In this document: positions 8,233-16,805 of the stretch, piece by piece | How the letters are laid out: each line of letters starts with the position of its first letter | Numbering within the stretch: position 1 is the stretch's first letter | Assembly: GCF_027497255.1 (NCBI RefSeq) | Contig: NZ_CP114903.1 | Span: 4,092,001-4,156,000 of the forward strand | Length of the DNA: 64,000 nt | Source of the DNA: Micromonospora sp. WMMD882 | GTDB lineage: Bacteria > Actinomycetota > Actinomycetes > Mycobacteriales > Micromonosporaceae | Direction: 5' to 3' | Position numbers and translations under genes: made by a program | The notes under the pieces: model-generated | Told to the model about the DNA's origin: nothing | Databases searched by the model: none | What the model saw: only the letters and a program-made list of their open reading frames with translations

Positions 8233-9195
8233 TCAGGGCGGGGGCGGGACGGCCGCGCTGAAGCGGGCGGCGACGGTGGCCACGGCGGCACGCAGCTCGG
8301 GGCCCTCCTCCACGGTGAAGCCGAAGGGGACGGTGGCCAGCCACTCCTGGGCGTACATGGTGGGGTTCCGGGTGCTGCCGACCAGGACGCACCGGTCGCC
8401 GGCCGCTTCGAGACGGCCCATCGTGGGCCGGATCCACGGCGTCACCTTTTCCTGCGGCGCGTGGAACACCACCCGGGTGGGGTACTTCCAGCCTGCGCCG
8501 AGATTCTCCTCGAGCGCGGCGACCGGGTCGAGGTCGGCGGGCGGCGCGAAGCCGTGCGTCAGCAGCCGCACGGCCCGGACCCGGTCGATCCGGTACGTGC
8601 GGACGGCGTCCGCCCGGTGCGAGTGGCAGAGCAGGTACCAGCGCCCGTACCGCACCACGACCGCCCACGGGTCGACCTCGGCGTCCCACTCCTCGCCGCT
8701 TCCGCCCCGGTAGGTGAGCAGGACGCGGCGTCGGTCGGCGACGGCGGTGACCAGGGCGCTCGTGGTGGCGGGGTCGGGGCGGGCGGCATGCCGGTCCGGG
8801 GTGGCGGAGGCGTAGGCCCGCAGCGCCGCCGCCTGCCGGCCGACGCTGTCGGGCAGCGCCCGGATGACCTTGCCGAGCGCCGAGCCGACCAGGTCGTCGG
8901 CGTCGATCGCCGCCGGCTGCCCGTCGAGCACGGCCATGACCAGGCCGAGCGCCTGCTCCTGGGTGAAGACGACCGGCGGCAGCCGGGTGCCACGGCCCAG
9001 CCGGTAGCCGCCGTAGGGGCCGCGGACGGATTCGACCGGGATGCCGGCCTCGCGGAGGATCCCGACGTAACGTCGCGCGGCCCGTTCCGTCACGCCCAGG
9101 CCGGCGGCGAGCTGGTCGGCGGTCGTGCCGGGGCGGGCCTGGAGGATTTCGAGCGCGCGCAGGGCCCGGGCGGTAGGGCTCGGACCGGCTCGCAC
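8233..9195 (-). CDS. WYL-domain transcriptional regulator (YafY type)
   Basis: A 320-residue regulator. The N-terminal winged HTH (about 8-65, ARALRALEILQARPGTTADQLAAGLGV) binds DNA. A WYL domain (about 140-225) includes DPWAVVVRYGRWYLLCHSH, where Trp, Tyr and Leu form the ligand-sensing motif. A C-terminal WCX-like segment follows. It is transcribed away from the alpha/beta-hydrolase gene at 9249 with 53 bases between the starts, the usual layout for a regulator of its neighbour. WYL regulators in actinobacteria often respond to small molecules or nucleic acids; the ligand here is unknown. Confidence 0.88.
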   Translation of the reverse strand: MRAGPSPTARALRALEILQARPGTTADQLAAGLGVTERAARRYVGILREAGIPVESVRGPYGGYRLGRGTRLPPVVFTQEQALGLVMAVLDGQPAAIDADDLVGSALGKVIRALPDSVGRQAAALRAYASATPDRHAARPDPATTSALVTAVADRRRVLLTYRGGSGEEWDAEVDPWAVVVRYGRWYLLCHSHRADAVRTYRIDRVRAVRLLTHGFAPPADLDPVAALEENLGAGWKYPTRVVFHAPQEKVTPWIRPTMGRLEAAGDRCVLVGSTRNPTMYAQEWLATVPFGFTVEEGPELRAAVATVAARFSAAVPPPP

Positions 9196-9236
9196 AGCGG
9201 AAACAGTACCGGACGCGGATCGTCCGGAATCGCCGC

Positions 9237-9242
9237 TAGGTT
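9237..9242 (+). promoter_or_regulatory. -10 box for the hydrolase gene, leaderless
   Basis: TAGGTT ends six bases before ATG 9249, so transcription should begin at the start codon. It lies in the short gap shared with the divergent WYL regulator, which probably acts here. Confidence 0.55.
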
Positions 9243-9248
9243 GAGGCC

Positions 9249-9932
9249 ATGAACGAAGCGCAGATCGTGCTCCTGGGTGGGTTGTGGCTCGACGGATCGG
9301 TGTGGGCCGGCGTGGCGGGCGAGCTGGCGGACCGGGGGCGCCGGGCGGTGCCGGTGACCCTGCCGGGGCAGGGCGACGGGAACACGTCGGCGACGCTGGC
9401 CGACCAACTGACCGCGGTGCTCGCCGCCGTGGACGCGGACCCGGGCAGGTCGGTGGTGGTGGGTCACTCCGCGGCGTGCGCCCTGGCCTGGATGGCGGCC
9501 GACGCGCGGCCCGGACGGGTGGAGAAGGTGGTGCTGATCGGCGGGTTCCCCTCCGGTGACGGGGAGTCGTACGCCGACTTCTTCGAGATCAGGGACGGGG
9601 TGCTGCCGTTCCCGGGTTGGCGACCGTTCGACGGGGCGGACGCGGCCGACCTGGACGAACCGGCCCGGCAGGCCTTCGCGGCGGCGGCGGTCCCGGTCCC
9701 GGAGGGCGTGGCCAGGGGCGTGGTACGGCTGACGGACGAGCGGCGGTTCGACGTACCGGTCGTGGTGGTGTGTCCGGAGTTCACGCCGGCCGAGGCGCGG
9801 GACTGGATCGCCTCGGGGGACGTGCCCGAGCTGGCCAGGGCCAGCCACGTCGACCTGGTCGACATCGACTCCGGGCACTGGCCGATGATCACCCGCCCCA
9901 CCGAGTTGGCCCGGATCCTCGCCGCGCTCTAG
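9249..9932 (+). CDS. Alpha/beta hydrolase
   Basis: A 227-residue single-domain hydrolase. The nucleophile elbow is VVGHSAA with Ser74; the catalytic His is H210 in DSGHWPM; the acid is probably in the VVVVCPEFTPAE strand region (about 171-182). The oxyanion region GGLWLDGSVW (about 10-19) follows the first strand. The family includes esterases, lactonases and haloperoxidase-like enzymes, and the sequence does not identify a substrate. The divergent WYL regulator next door suggests induction by a small molecule. Confidence 0.85.
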   Translation: MNEAQIVLLGGLWLDGSVWAGVAGELADRGRRAVPVTLPGQGDGNTSATLADQLTAVLAAVDADPGRSVVVGHSAACALAWMAADARPGRVEKVVLIGGFPSGDGESYADFFEIRDGVLPFPGWRPFDGADAADLDEPARQAFAAAAVPVPEGVARGVVRLTDERRFDVPVVVVCPEFTPAEARDWIASGDVPELARASHVDLVDIDSGHWPMITRPTELARILAAL

Positions 9933-10094
9933 GGCCCGGTCGAAGTCCTCGGTCGAGCCGAGGCGGAGTCCAGGCGGCGGTCCGGCAAGGCGGGGATCGG
10001 TCCGGACACCGGTGTCGTGTCCGGACCGGTCCGCAACGCCGCCGGCCGTCGTCTGGGCCCGCCGTAGGCCGGCCAGGGACTTCGACCAGGCCCT
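9931..10094. repeat. Nested inverted repeat between convergent genes
   Basis: Outer arms AGGGCCCGGTCGAAGTCC (9931-9948) and its near-perfect complement (10077-10094, one mismatch) enclose an inner hairpin with 16-base arms (9994-10009 and 10017-10032, one mismatch, 7-base loop). The left outer arm overlaps the hydrolase stop codon; the right ends nine bases before the stop of the leftward Cds1-like gene. It may act as a bidirectional terminator. Confidence 0.8.
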
Positions 10095-10103
10095 GGGTCT
10101 GTC

Positions 10104-11192
10104 TCAGGGGAACTGGCCGGTGGTCAGGAAGCGGTCGATGGTGGCGAGGTGCGGGGTCAGGTCGAGGCCCTGGGCGGTCACCCAGTCGTCGGCGTAGTAC
10201 GTGTCGGCGTACCGGTCACCGGCGTCACAGATCAACGTCACCACCGAGCCGGTCCGCCCGGCGGCCAGCAGCTCGGCGATCAGCCCGAACGCGCCCCACA
10301 GGTTCGTGCCGGTGGAGCCGCCCACCCGCCGGCCGAGCAGGGCGGAGCCGGCCCGCATGGCGGCCAGCGAGGCGGCGTCCGGCACCTGGACCATCCGGTC
10401 CACCACGCTGGGCAGGAAGGACGCCTCGACGGTGGGTCGGCCGATGCCCTCGATCCGGGAGCCCCGGCCGGCGCGTACCGTCCAGTCGCCGGACTGCCAG
10501 GCGGGGTAGAACGCCGAGTGCTCGGGGTCGACCACGCAGAGCTTCGTGGGCAGTCGGCGGTAGCGGGCGTACCGGCCGATGGTGGCGCTGGTGCCGCCGG
10601 TGCCCGCGCCCACCACCACCCAGGCCGGCACGGGGTGGCGTTCCAGGGCGAGCTGGGCGTAGATCGACTCGGCGATGTTGTTGTTGCCCCGCCAGTCGGT
10701 GGCCCGCTCGGCGTACGTGAACTGGTCCATGAAGTGCCCGCCGGAGTCCTCGGCCAGCCAGCGCGCCTCGACGACCACCTTGGCCGGGTCGTCGACCAGG
10801 TGGCAGCGCCCGCCCTGGAACTCGATCTGGATGATCTTCTCGGGTGACGTGGAGGCCGGCATCACCGCGATGAACGGCAGCCCCAGCATCCGGGCGAAGT
10901 ACGCCTCGGAGACGGCGGTCGAGCCGGAGGACGCCTCGACGACGGTGGTCTGCGGGCCGATCATCCCGTTGCAGAGCCCGTAGAGGAACAGCGAACGGGC
11001 CAGCCGGTGCTTCAACGAGCCGGTCGGGTGCACCGACTCGTCCTTGAGGTAGAGGTCGACGCCCCACTGTCGGGGCAGCGGGAACGGCAGCAGGTGGGTG
11101 TCGGCCGACCGGTTCGCGTCGGCCTCCACGGCGGCGATCGCCTCGGTCACCCACGCCCGGACCGCGTCGTCGCACCGGTCGAGATAGCTCAC
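10104..11192 (-). CDS. PLP-dependent cysteine synthase-family enzyme (Cds1-like)
   Basis: A 362-residue fold-type II PLP enzyme. The cofactor lysine is K61 in [10 protein letters not shown]; the Asn/Ser loop is SSGSTAVSE; the phosphate-binding glycine loop is GAGTGGTSA. Length and motifs resemble mycobacterial Cds1, a cysteine desulfhydrase that releases sulfide, pyruvate and ammonia from cysteine, more than a CysK/CysM synthase. GTG 11192 is read from a probable leaderless start (TAGTTT ends six bases upstream). An Lrp-family gene lies just upstream on the same strand and may control it. Desulfhydrase activity is inferred. Confidence 0.82.
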   Translation of the reverse strand: MSYLDRCDDAVRAWVTEAIAAVEADANRSADTHLLPFPLPRQWGVDLYLKDESVHPTGSLKHRLARSLFLYGLCNGMIGPQTTVVEASSGSTAVSEAYFARMLGLPFIAVMPASTSPEKIIQIEFQGGRCHLVDDPAKVVVEARWLAEDSGGHFMDQFTYAERATDWRGNNNIAESIYAQLALERHPVPAWVVVGAGTGGTSATIGRYARYRRLPTKLCVVDPEHSAFYPAWQSGDWTVRAGRGSRIEGIGRPTVEASFLPSVVDRMVQVPDAASLAAMRAGSALLGRRVGGSTGTNLWGAFGLIAELLAAGRTGSVVTLICDAGDRYADTYYADDWVTAQGLDLTPHLATIDRFLTTGQFP

Positions 11193-11198
11193 CTGGGA

Positions 11199-11204
11199 AA
11201 ACTA
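11199..11204 (-). promoter_or_regulatory. -10 box for the Cds1-like gene, leaderless
   Basis: TAGTTT on the minus strand ends six bases before the GTG start at 11192, with no ribosome site between. Confidence 0.5.
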
Positions 11205-11279
11205 GCAACCCTCACGTGCCGCGCAGGAAAGGGCACCGTGCTGACGCCTCGTGCACCGGAAGGCGCCCTTCCCGACCCC

Positions 11280-11732
11280 TCAGGGGGCGGGCCCGGGCTG
11301 GGGGCGGTTCTCCCACTTGGTGGACAGGGCGATGCCGGTACGGGTGGAGGCCACCCCCGGCGTGCGGTTGAGCCGGACGATCAGCCGTTCCAGCTCGGCG
11401 ATCGTGGGCACCCGGGCCTTGAGCAGGAAGGACTCCACCCCGGCCATGAAGTAGCAGGACTCGATCTCCGGCATCTGCCGCAGCGCCGCCAGCACGTCGT
11501 CGGTGTCGGCGGCCGAGTCCTCGACGATGCCGATCAGCGCGGTCACGCCCAGGCCGATCAACTCCGGCTCCACCTCGGCCCGGTACGCCCGGATGACCCC
11601 GCTGGATTCGAGCTTGCCGACCCGTTCGTGCACGGCGGGCGCGGAGAGCCCCACCTGACGGGCCAGTTCGGCGTACGACAGGCGGGCGTTGCCGCGCAGC
11701 AGCTCCACGAGCCTCAGGTCGATGGCGTCCAC
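11280..11732 (-). CDS. Lrp/AsnC-family regulator
   Basis: A 150-residue protein with the standard two parts: an N-terminal HTH (about 1-55, IDLRLVELLRGNARLSYAELARQVGLSAPAVHERVGKLE) and a C-terminal ligand-binding RAM domain (about 65-140) with GIVEDSAADTDDVLAAL and YFMAGVESFLLKARV. GTG 11732 is nine bases after TAGGGT, a possible -10. Lrp-type proteins sense amino acids. The downstream cysteine-metabolising gene on the same strand, 88 bases on, makes a cysteine-responsive role plausible, as with bacterial CyuR/DecR regulators, but this is inference. Confidence 0.87.
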   Translation of the reverse strand: MDAIDLRLVELLRGNARLSYAELARQVGLSAPAVHERVGKLESSGVIRAYRAEVEPELIGLGVTALIGIVEDSAADTDDVLAALRQMPEIESCYFMAGVESFLLKARVPTIAELERLIVRLNRTPGVASTRTGIALSTKWENRPQPGPAP

Positions 11733-11809
11733 GGACTGTAGACCCTAGTCGCCTTGCCGACAGCCGGGCGGGCACACCGACGGCTGAGGCGTCCGGAATA
11801 GTGAGGAAG

Positions 11810-13921
11810 ATGCGCAGCGACGACGGTGACGACCCGTACCTCTGGTTGGAGGATCTCGACGGCGACGACGCCGCCGCCTGGGTGCGGGAGCGTAACGCCG
11901 AGACGGTCGCGGCGGTGGCCGGCGGCGAGACGTTCGACCGGCTGCGGGCCGGCATCCGGGAGGTGTTCGACTCCGACGAGCGCGTCCCCTACCCGGGCTG
12001 GCGCGGGGACGGCTTCTGGTACGGCTTCTGGCGGGACGCGGCGCACCCGCGTGGCCTGTGGCGGCGTACGACGTCGACGCAGTACCGCCGGGCCGAGCCG
12101 GAGTGGGACGTGCTGCTCGACGTGGACGCGCTGGCCGACCGGGAGGGGGAGAACTGGGTCTGGGGTGGCGCGCAGTGCCTGCGGCCCGGCAACGAGCGCG
12201 TGCTGGTCAGCCTGTCCCGGGGCGGCGCGGACGCGGTGGTGGTGCGGGAGTTCGACCTGCGCCGCCGGTCGTTCGTCGAGGACGGCTTCCAGGTGCCGGA
12301 GGCGAAGACCCGGGTCCGCTGGATCGACGCGGACCACGTCTTCGTCGCCACCGACTTCGGGCCCGGGTCGATGACCACCTCCGGCTACCCACGGGTCGTC
12401 AGGCGGTGGCGGCGCGGCACCCCGCTGGCGGCGGCCGAGGTCGTCTACGCCGGGCGGCCCGACGACCTGACGGTGTACGCCAGCCACGATCCGACGCCCG
12501 GTTTCGCCCGTGACTTCGTCGTCCGGAGCCTGGACTTCTACCGGTCCGAGAAGTACCTGCTGACCGCGGCCGGCGAGCTGGTCCGGATTCCGGTGCCCGA
12601 CGACGCCGGGTGGGACGTGCACAGGGAGTGGCTGCTGGTGCAGCTCCGGTCGCCCTGGACGGTCGACGGGGTGACCCATCCCGCCGGCGCGCTGCTGGTG
12701 ACCAGGTTCGACGCGTTCCTCGCCGGCGGCCGGGAGCTGACGACGCTCTTCCGGCCCGACTCCCGCACCGCGCTCAGCTCGTACGCGTGGACCCGTCACC
12801 ACCTGATCCTGGCCAGCACGGTCGACGTGCGGAGCCGGCTGGAGGTGGCCACGCCCGGTGACGCCGGTTGGCGCAGCGCCCCGCTCGCGGGCGTGCCCGA
12901 GCACGCCCACAGCGTCGTCGTGGACACCGACCCCGACCGCGACGACGCCTACCTGCTCGCCTCGACCGGATTCCTCGAGCCGACGACGCTCCGGCTCGGG
13001 CAGGTCGACGGTCCGGTCGAGACGCTGAAGCGGGAGCCGGCGTTCTTCGACGCGGACGGCATGGCGGTACGCCAGTTCTTCGCCACCTCCGCCGACGGCA
13101 CGCGGGTGCCGTACTTCGTGGTGGGGGACCCTGACGCGGCCGGCGGGCCGGCGCTGCTCACCGGCTACGGCGGGTTCGAGGTGTCGCAGATGCCGCACTA
13201 CAGCGGCGCCGTCGGTCGGGCCTGGCTGGCCCGGGGCGGCACGTACGTGGTGGCGAACATCCGCGGCGGCGCGGAGTACGGCCCCGACTGGCACCGGGCC
13301 GCGCTGCGGGAGAACCGGCCCCGGGCGTTCGAGGACTTCGCGGCGGTGGCGACCGACCTGGTGACCCGGGGCGTCACCACGCCGGATCGGCTCGGCATCG
13401 AGGGCGGCAGCAACGGTGGCCTGCTGATGGGGGTGATGCTGACCCGTCGACCGGAGCTGTTCGGCGCGGTCGTCGCCCACGTGCCGCTGCTGGACATGCG
13501 GCGCTACCACCGGCTGCTCGCCGGCGCCTCCTGGATGGCCGAGTACGGTGACCCGGACCAGCCGGCCGACTGGGCCTTCCTGCGGGGGTACTCGCCGTAC
13601 CACAACGTGCGCGCCGGGCGGGCGTACCCGCCGCTGCTGCTGGTCACCTCGACCCGCGACGACCGGGTGCATCCGGGGCACGCCCGCAAGATGGCGGCCC
13701 GGCTACGCGAGCACGGTCACGACGTGGCGTACTACGAGAACGTCGAAGGCGGGCACGGCGCCGCGGCGAACAACGAGCAGCGGGCCTTCGTCTGGGCGCT
13801 GACCCTGGAGTTCCTCTGGCAGCGACTGACCGGGGACGGGCTGACCGGGGAGCGGGCGGTGCCGCGTCAGCCGGCGGATCGGTCGGCGACGCCGGCCGGC
13901 ACCACCCAGGCGGTGCGCTGA
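11810..13921 (+). CDS. Prolyl oligopeptidase-family serine peptidase (S9)
   Basis: About 703 residues: an N-terminal beta-propeller (to about 400) and a C-terminal alpha/beta-hydrolase domain. Catalytic residues are Ser534 in GGSNGG, Asp617 in TRDDRVHP and His649 in EGGHG. ATG 11810 is chosen because AATAGT ends seven bases before it; an in-frame GTG at 11801 would add three residues. The family cuts short peptides, often after proline, in the cytoplasm; no signal peptide is seen. The divergent Lrp gene is 77 bases away. It is clearly distinct from the second S9 peptidase at 39250, which is oligopeptidase B-like. Confidence 0.9.
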   Translation: MRSDDGDDPYLWLEDLDGDDAAAWVRERNAETVAAVAGGETFDRLRAGIREVFDSDERVPYPGWRGDGFWYGFWRDAAHPRGLWRRTTSTQYRRAEPEWDVLLDVDALADREGENWVWGGAQCLRPGNERVLVSLSRGGADAVVVREFDLRRRSFVEDGFQVPEAKTRVRWIDADHVFVATDFGPGSMTTSGYPRVVRRWRRGTPLAAAEVVYAGRPDDLTVYASHDPTPGFARDFVVRSLDFYRSEKYLLTAAGELVRIPVPDDAGWDVHREWLLVQLRSPWTVDGVTHPAGALLVTRFDAFLAGGRELTTLFRPDSRTALSSYAWTRHHLILASTVDVRSRLEVATPGDAGWRSAPLAGVPEHAHSVVVDTDPDRDDAYLLASTGFLEPTTLRLGQVDGPVETLKREPAFFDADGMAVRQFFATSADGTRVPYFVVGDPDAAGGPALLTGYGGFEVSQMPHYSGAVGRAWLARGGTYVVANIRGGAEYGPDWHRAALRENRPRAFEDFAAVATDLVTRGVTTPDRLGIEGGSNGGLLMGVMLTRRPELFGAVVAHVPLLDMRRYHRLLAGASWMAEYGDPDQPADWAFLRGYSPYHNVRAGRAYPPLLLVTSTRDDRVHPGHARKMAARLREHGHDVAYYENVEGGHGAAANNEQRAFVWALTLEFLWQRLTGDGLTGERAVPRQPADRSATPAGTTQAVR

Positions 13922-14207
13922 CCGGTGATCGCGGACCTGCTGTGATATCACGGTGTACCGACGTCGGGAAAAGGGACGAACGGAGATACTGCGTCGTACC
14001 AACCGCTTCGTATCCGTTAGGGGATTGGTCCGGGAGCTCGATCCGGTCACCATTCCCAACTCCCTAAGCAGTGCTTTTTTCGCGTTTGGCGGACACGTCA
14101 CATAGCTGGTGCTGTAATTGCCGTACGTCCCTCATGACGGCTCTGGGCTCGCACCGGCCGGGGGCAGTGTGTTCAGCCGGGGGCTTCGTCGACGCGAGGA
14201 GGGGGCT
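13922..14207. promoter_or_regulatory. AT-richer upstream region of bldC
   Basis: A 286-base non-coding stretch, clearly richer in A and T than its surroundings. It holds the palindrome GTGATATCAC (13942-13951). A loose hairpin (about 14019-14057) followed by a run of six T at 14075-14080 could end the upstream peptidase transcript. Further AT-rich sequence at about 14100-14150 probably carries the bldC promoter. No box can be assigned with confidence. Confidence 0.4.
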
Positions 14208-14477
14208 GTGGACACTGGAGATCGCCTGCTGACACCGGGCGAGGTGGCCGCGTTGTTTCGGGTGGACCCGAAAACCGTGACGAGATGGGCGGCGGCCGGC
14301 CGGATCGGCAGCATCCGTACTCCAGGCGGGCATCGCCGGTTCCGGGAATCCGAGGTGCGGGCGCTACTCGAAGGGGAAGGCATGCTCGACGAGGCGGAGG
14401 ACGTGGCGAACCGGCCACGAAACGCCGGTCCGACGGCTTCCACCGGCCCGGGGCCAGCCAACGCCGGGATGTACTGA
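14208..14477 (+). CDS. bldC: BldC-like MerR-type developmental regulator
   Basis: An 89-residue protein starting at GTG 14208 behind GAGGAGG. Residues 7-55 (LLTPGEVAALFRVDPKTVTRWAAAGRIGSIRTPGGHRRF and on) match Streptomyces BldC almost position for position. BldC is a small DNA-binding protein with a MerR-like winged helix that binds direct repeats cooperatively and holds back sporulation genes. The roughly 25-residue tail here, rich in Gly, Pro and Ala, is longer than in the 68-residue Streptomyces protein and has no visible motif. Confidence 0.88.
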   Translation: MDTGDRLLTPGEVAALFRVDPKTVTRWAAAGRIGSIRTPGGHRRFRESEVRALLEGEGMLDEAEDVANRPRNAGPTASTGPGPANAGMY

Positions 14478-14494
14478 CCGCCCGCGCCGGCTAC

Positions 14495-14588
14495 GGCGTG
14501 GACCAGCATGGGCGTGGACCGGCTTGGGCGCGGACCGGCTTGGGCGCGGACCGGCTTCGGCGTGGGCCGCTTCGGCGTGGACCGGAGG
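14495..14588 (+). repeat. 16-bp tandem repeats after bldC
   Basis: Six units of GGCGTGGACCGGCTTG or near variants (starts 14495, 14511, 14527, 14543, 14559, 14574; the fifth is one base short). The sequence is non-coding, within the 350-base gap between bldC and ubiX. Confidence 0.85.
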
Positions 14589-14827
14589 GAACGAGGACCG
14601 GTCCACGCTGGGGCACGTGCCGCACGCCGACCGACCCGGGCGACCCGCCCACGCCCATGATCCGCCCACGCCCATGATCCACGCCAGTTCGTGGAAATAG
14701 GGCCATTCGGTCGAGGCGTCACCCCCACAACAGCGAAACGTCGAGGGGGAAGCCGGTCCGCCGGGCGACCAGGCGCCGACGCGGCGGAGCGACCCGGGCG
14801 CCGGTCAGGTACGGCCCCGGGCACAGG
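14589..14827. other. Non-coding remainder of the bldC-ubiX gap
   Basis: It contains a perfect 17-bp tandem pair, CCGCCCACGCCCATGAT, at 14645-14661 and 14662-14678. No gene, convincing terminator or promoter was identified otherwise. Confidence 0.6.
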
Positions 14828-15457
14828 TCAGGTACGGTCCGCGCGCAACTGGCCGGACCAGCGGTGGAACAACGTGTGCGGCACGCTCAACGCGTCCAGC
14901 ACCTTGCCGGCCACGAAGTCGACGAGCTGCTGCGCGGAGGCGGACGCGCCAGCCCCGTAGAAACCGGGATTCGCCGGCAGCACCACCGCGCCGGCGTCGT
15001 GCAACGCGATCAGGTGCTCCAGGTGGCTGCGGGTGACCGGGGTCTCCCGGGGCACCACGACCATCGGCCGGCGCTCCTTGAGGTTGACCTCGGCGGCCCG
15101 CTGCAACAGGTCCTTCGACAGCCCGATCGCGATGCCCGCGCAGGCGGCGGTGCTGGCCGGCACCACGGCCATACCGCGTACCCGGTAGGAGCCGCTGCTC
15201 GGGCCGGCGGCCAGATCACCGGCGGGCCAGTACCGCAGGTCGTCGTCGCCCAGGTCGCGGCCCAGCCAGGCCGCCAGGTCGGCGGACCAGTGCCCGTCCC
15301 GGAACGGTCGGCCGGTCTCGTCGAGGATGGTCAGCCGGGCCGCCCGGGAGACGATCAGGTCGACGGCCGCCCCGGCGTCGAGCAGCCCGCGCAGCACGGC
15401 CGCCGCGTACGGCGTGCCGGACGCCCCGGAGACGCCGACCACCCATGGTTCCCGCAT
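14828..15457 (-). CDS. ubiX: Flavin prenyltransferase UbiX/MqnM
   Basis: A 209-residue enzyme that attaches a dimethylallyl group to FMN to make the prenylated flavin needed by UbiD-type decarboxylases. Family signatures: the N-terminal GVSGASGTPYAAAVLR flavin-binding loop, the central VVPASTAACAGIAIGLSKDLLQRAAEV, and the phosphate-site RRPMVVVPRETPVT. The partner decarboxylase gene mqnL is 2.2 kb away on the same strand, with mqnP between; Streptomyces groups the equivalent three genes. Here a rightward terpene synthase gene and a repeat tract separate ubiX from the other two. Confidence 0.93.
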   Translation of the reverse strand: MREPWVVGVSGASGTPYAAAVLRGLLDAGAAVDLIVSRAARLTILDETGRPFRDGHWSADLAAWLGRDLGDDDLRYWPAGDLAAGPSSGSYRVRGMAVVPASTAACAGIAIGLSKDLLQRAAEVNLKERRPMVVVPRETPVTRSHLEHLIALHDAGAVVLPANPGFYGAGASASAQQLVDFVAGKVLDALSVPHTLFHRWSGQLRADRT

Positions 15458-15550
15458 GTCGACAAGACTGCCTGGTCAGCATGGCGACCCGCACACCACC
15501 CCCGACCCGGCCCGGTCTGGTGCGCCCGACCGACCACACCGCCGGCCGCA

Positions 15551-15670
15551 GCGCGGGGGCCCGGAGGCGCGGGGCCCGGAGGCGCGGGGCCCGGAGGCGC
15601 GGGGCCCGGAGGCGCGGGGCCCGGAGGCGCGGGGCCCGGAGGCGCGGGGCCCGGAGGCGCGGGGCCCGGG
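15551..15670 (+). repeat. 15-bp tandem repeat, eight copies
   Basis: Eight back-to-back copies of GGCGCGGGGCCCGGA; the first and last differ by one base and the inner six are identical. It lies between the divergent ubiX and terpene synthase starts, ending 67 bases before the latter. Because 15 is divisible by three, several frames stay open through it, including the terpene synthase frame, where it would read RGPEA units. I treat it as non-coding. Confidence 0.92.
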
Positions 15671-15737
15671 GGCGGGAGAGCGCTCACCTGTCTGGCATGC
15701 TGCGGGGGCACGACGCGCCGCAGACGGGGAATCGGTG

Positions 15738-16697
15738 ATGGCCGGCGGAACGCCCTGGTTCGACTGTCCGATTCCACCCCGGCTGTCCCCGTACGCGGAC
15801 GCCGTTCAGGAGTGGCTGACCCACTGGCTGACCCGGGTCGAGCCCACGCTGGGCGGGGCGGTCGCGGAACGGGTGCGCCACGCCGGCTTCGCCAGGTACG
15901 CCGGCCGGCTCTACCCGGAGGCGGGCGAGGCCGACCTGCGGACCATCTCCGCCCTGTTCACCTGGTTCTTCCTGGTGGACGACCACTGCGACGACCCACG
16001 CCGGACACCCGGGGAGGTCGACGCGCTGCGCGCCGGGGTGGCCCGACTGCTGCGCGACGGCCCGACCGCCGGGCACCCCGGTCTCACCGGCCCGCTGCGT
16101 CGACTCCTGGCCGACGCCTGGCAGGCGCCCGCCGCCCGGATGCCGGCCCGGTGGCGGAACCGGTTCGCTGACGCGGTCGCCCACCACCTGGCCGGGGTAC
16201 GGCGGCAGGTCGCCGACCGGACCGCCGGCCGGTCACCGAGCCGCGCCGAGTACGTGCCGCTGCGCCGGGCCACCTCGGCGGCGTACGTGTCGTACGTGCT
16301 GATCGAGTTCGCCACCGGCCACGCGCTGCCGGACGCCGTGGTCCACCATCCGCTGCTGGCCCGGATCGCGGCGACCGCCAACGACCTGCTCTCCTGGTTC
16401 AACGACGTGATCTCGCTGGACGCCGACCGGGCCGGCTCGTCCGGGCACAACCTGGTGCTGGTGACGGCCGCCGAGCGCGGCGTGCCGCTGTCGACCGCGA
16501 CGGAGCTGGTGGCCGACGAGTGGCGGACGACGATGGCCCGGTTCGTGGCGCTGCGCGCGGCGGCGCCGTCGTTCGGTCCCGGGCTGGACGAGGCGGTCGC
16601 CGCGTACCTGGACGCGGTCGCCAACTCGGTCCGCGGCACCATCGACTGGTCGCTGGAGAGCGCCCGCTACCCGGCGTCGGGGCGGTACCGCCGCTGA
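15738..16697 (+). CDS. Class I terpene synthase
   Basis: A 319-residue terpene cyclase of the bacterial all-alpha type. The first metal-binding motif is DDHCD (about residue 80), within LFTWFFLVDDHCDD. The second is NDLLSWFND, matching the NSE triad except that the last Glu is Asp. An RY pair near the C-terminus (SARYPASGRY) is also typical. ATG 15738 has GGGGA eight bases upstream; a GTG three bases earlier is possible. The product (probably a C15 hydrocarbon or alcohol) cannot be read from sequence. No P450 or other tailoring gene is adjacent. It sits between ubiX and mqnP on the opposite strand. Confidence 0.87.
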   Translation: MAGGTPWFDCPIPPRLSPYADAVQEWLTHWLTRVEPTLGGAVAERVRHAGFARYAGRLYPEAGEADLRTISALFTWFFLVDDHCDDPRRTPGEVDALRAGVARLLRDGPTAGHPGLTGPLRRLLADAWQAPAARMPARWRNRFADAVAHHLAGVRRQVADRTAGRSPSRAEYVPLRRATSAAYVSYVLIEFATGHALPDAVVHHPLLARIAATANDLLSWFNDVISLDADRAGSSGHNLVLVTAAERGVPLSTATELVADEWRTTMARFVALRAAAPSFGPGLDEAVAAYLDAVANSVRGTIDWSLESARYPASGRYRR

Positions 16698-16805
16698 CCC
16701 GGCCCGACAGCGCCGGCAGGTCGCTGGCGCGTTGGCGCCGGCGACCCGGCCCGGTGGCGCCGGCCAGCAGCCCGATGGCCCGGTAGCGCCGGCCGGCGGT
16801 CCGGC

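Noticed and set aside
14495..15670. CRISPR-like arrays
   Set aside because: The repeats are directly abutting with no unique spacers and there are no cas genes.
15327..15737. N-terminal extension of the terpene synthase through the 15-bp repeats
   Set aside because: The frame is open only because of composition; the enzyme family begins near 15738 and a ribosome site lies there.
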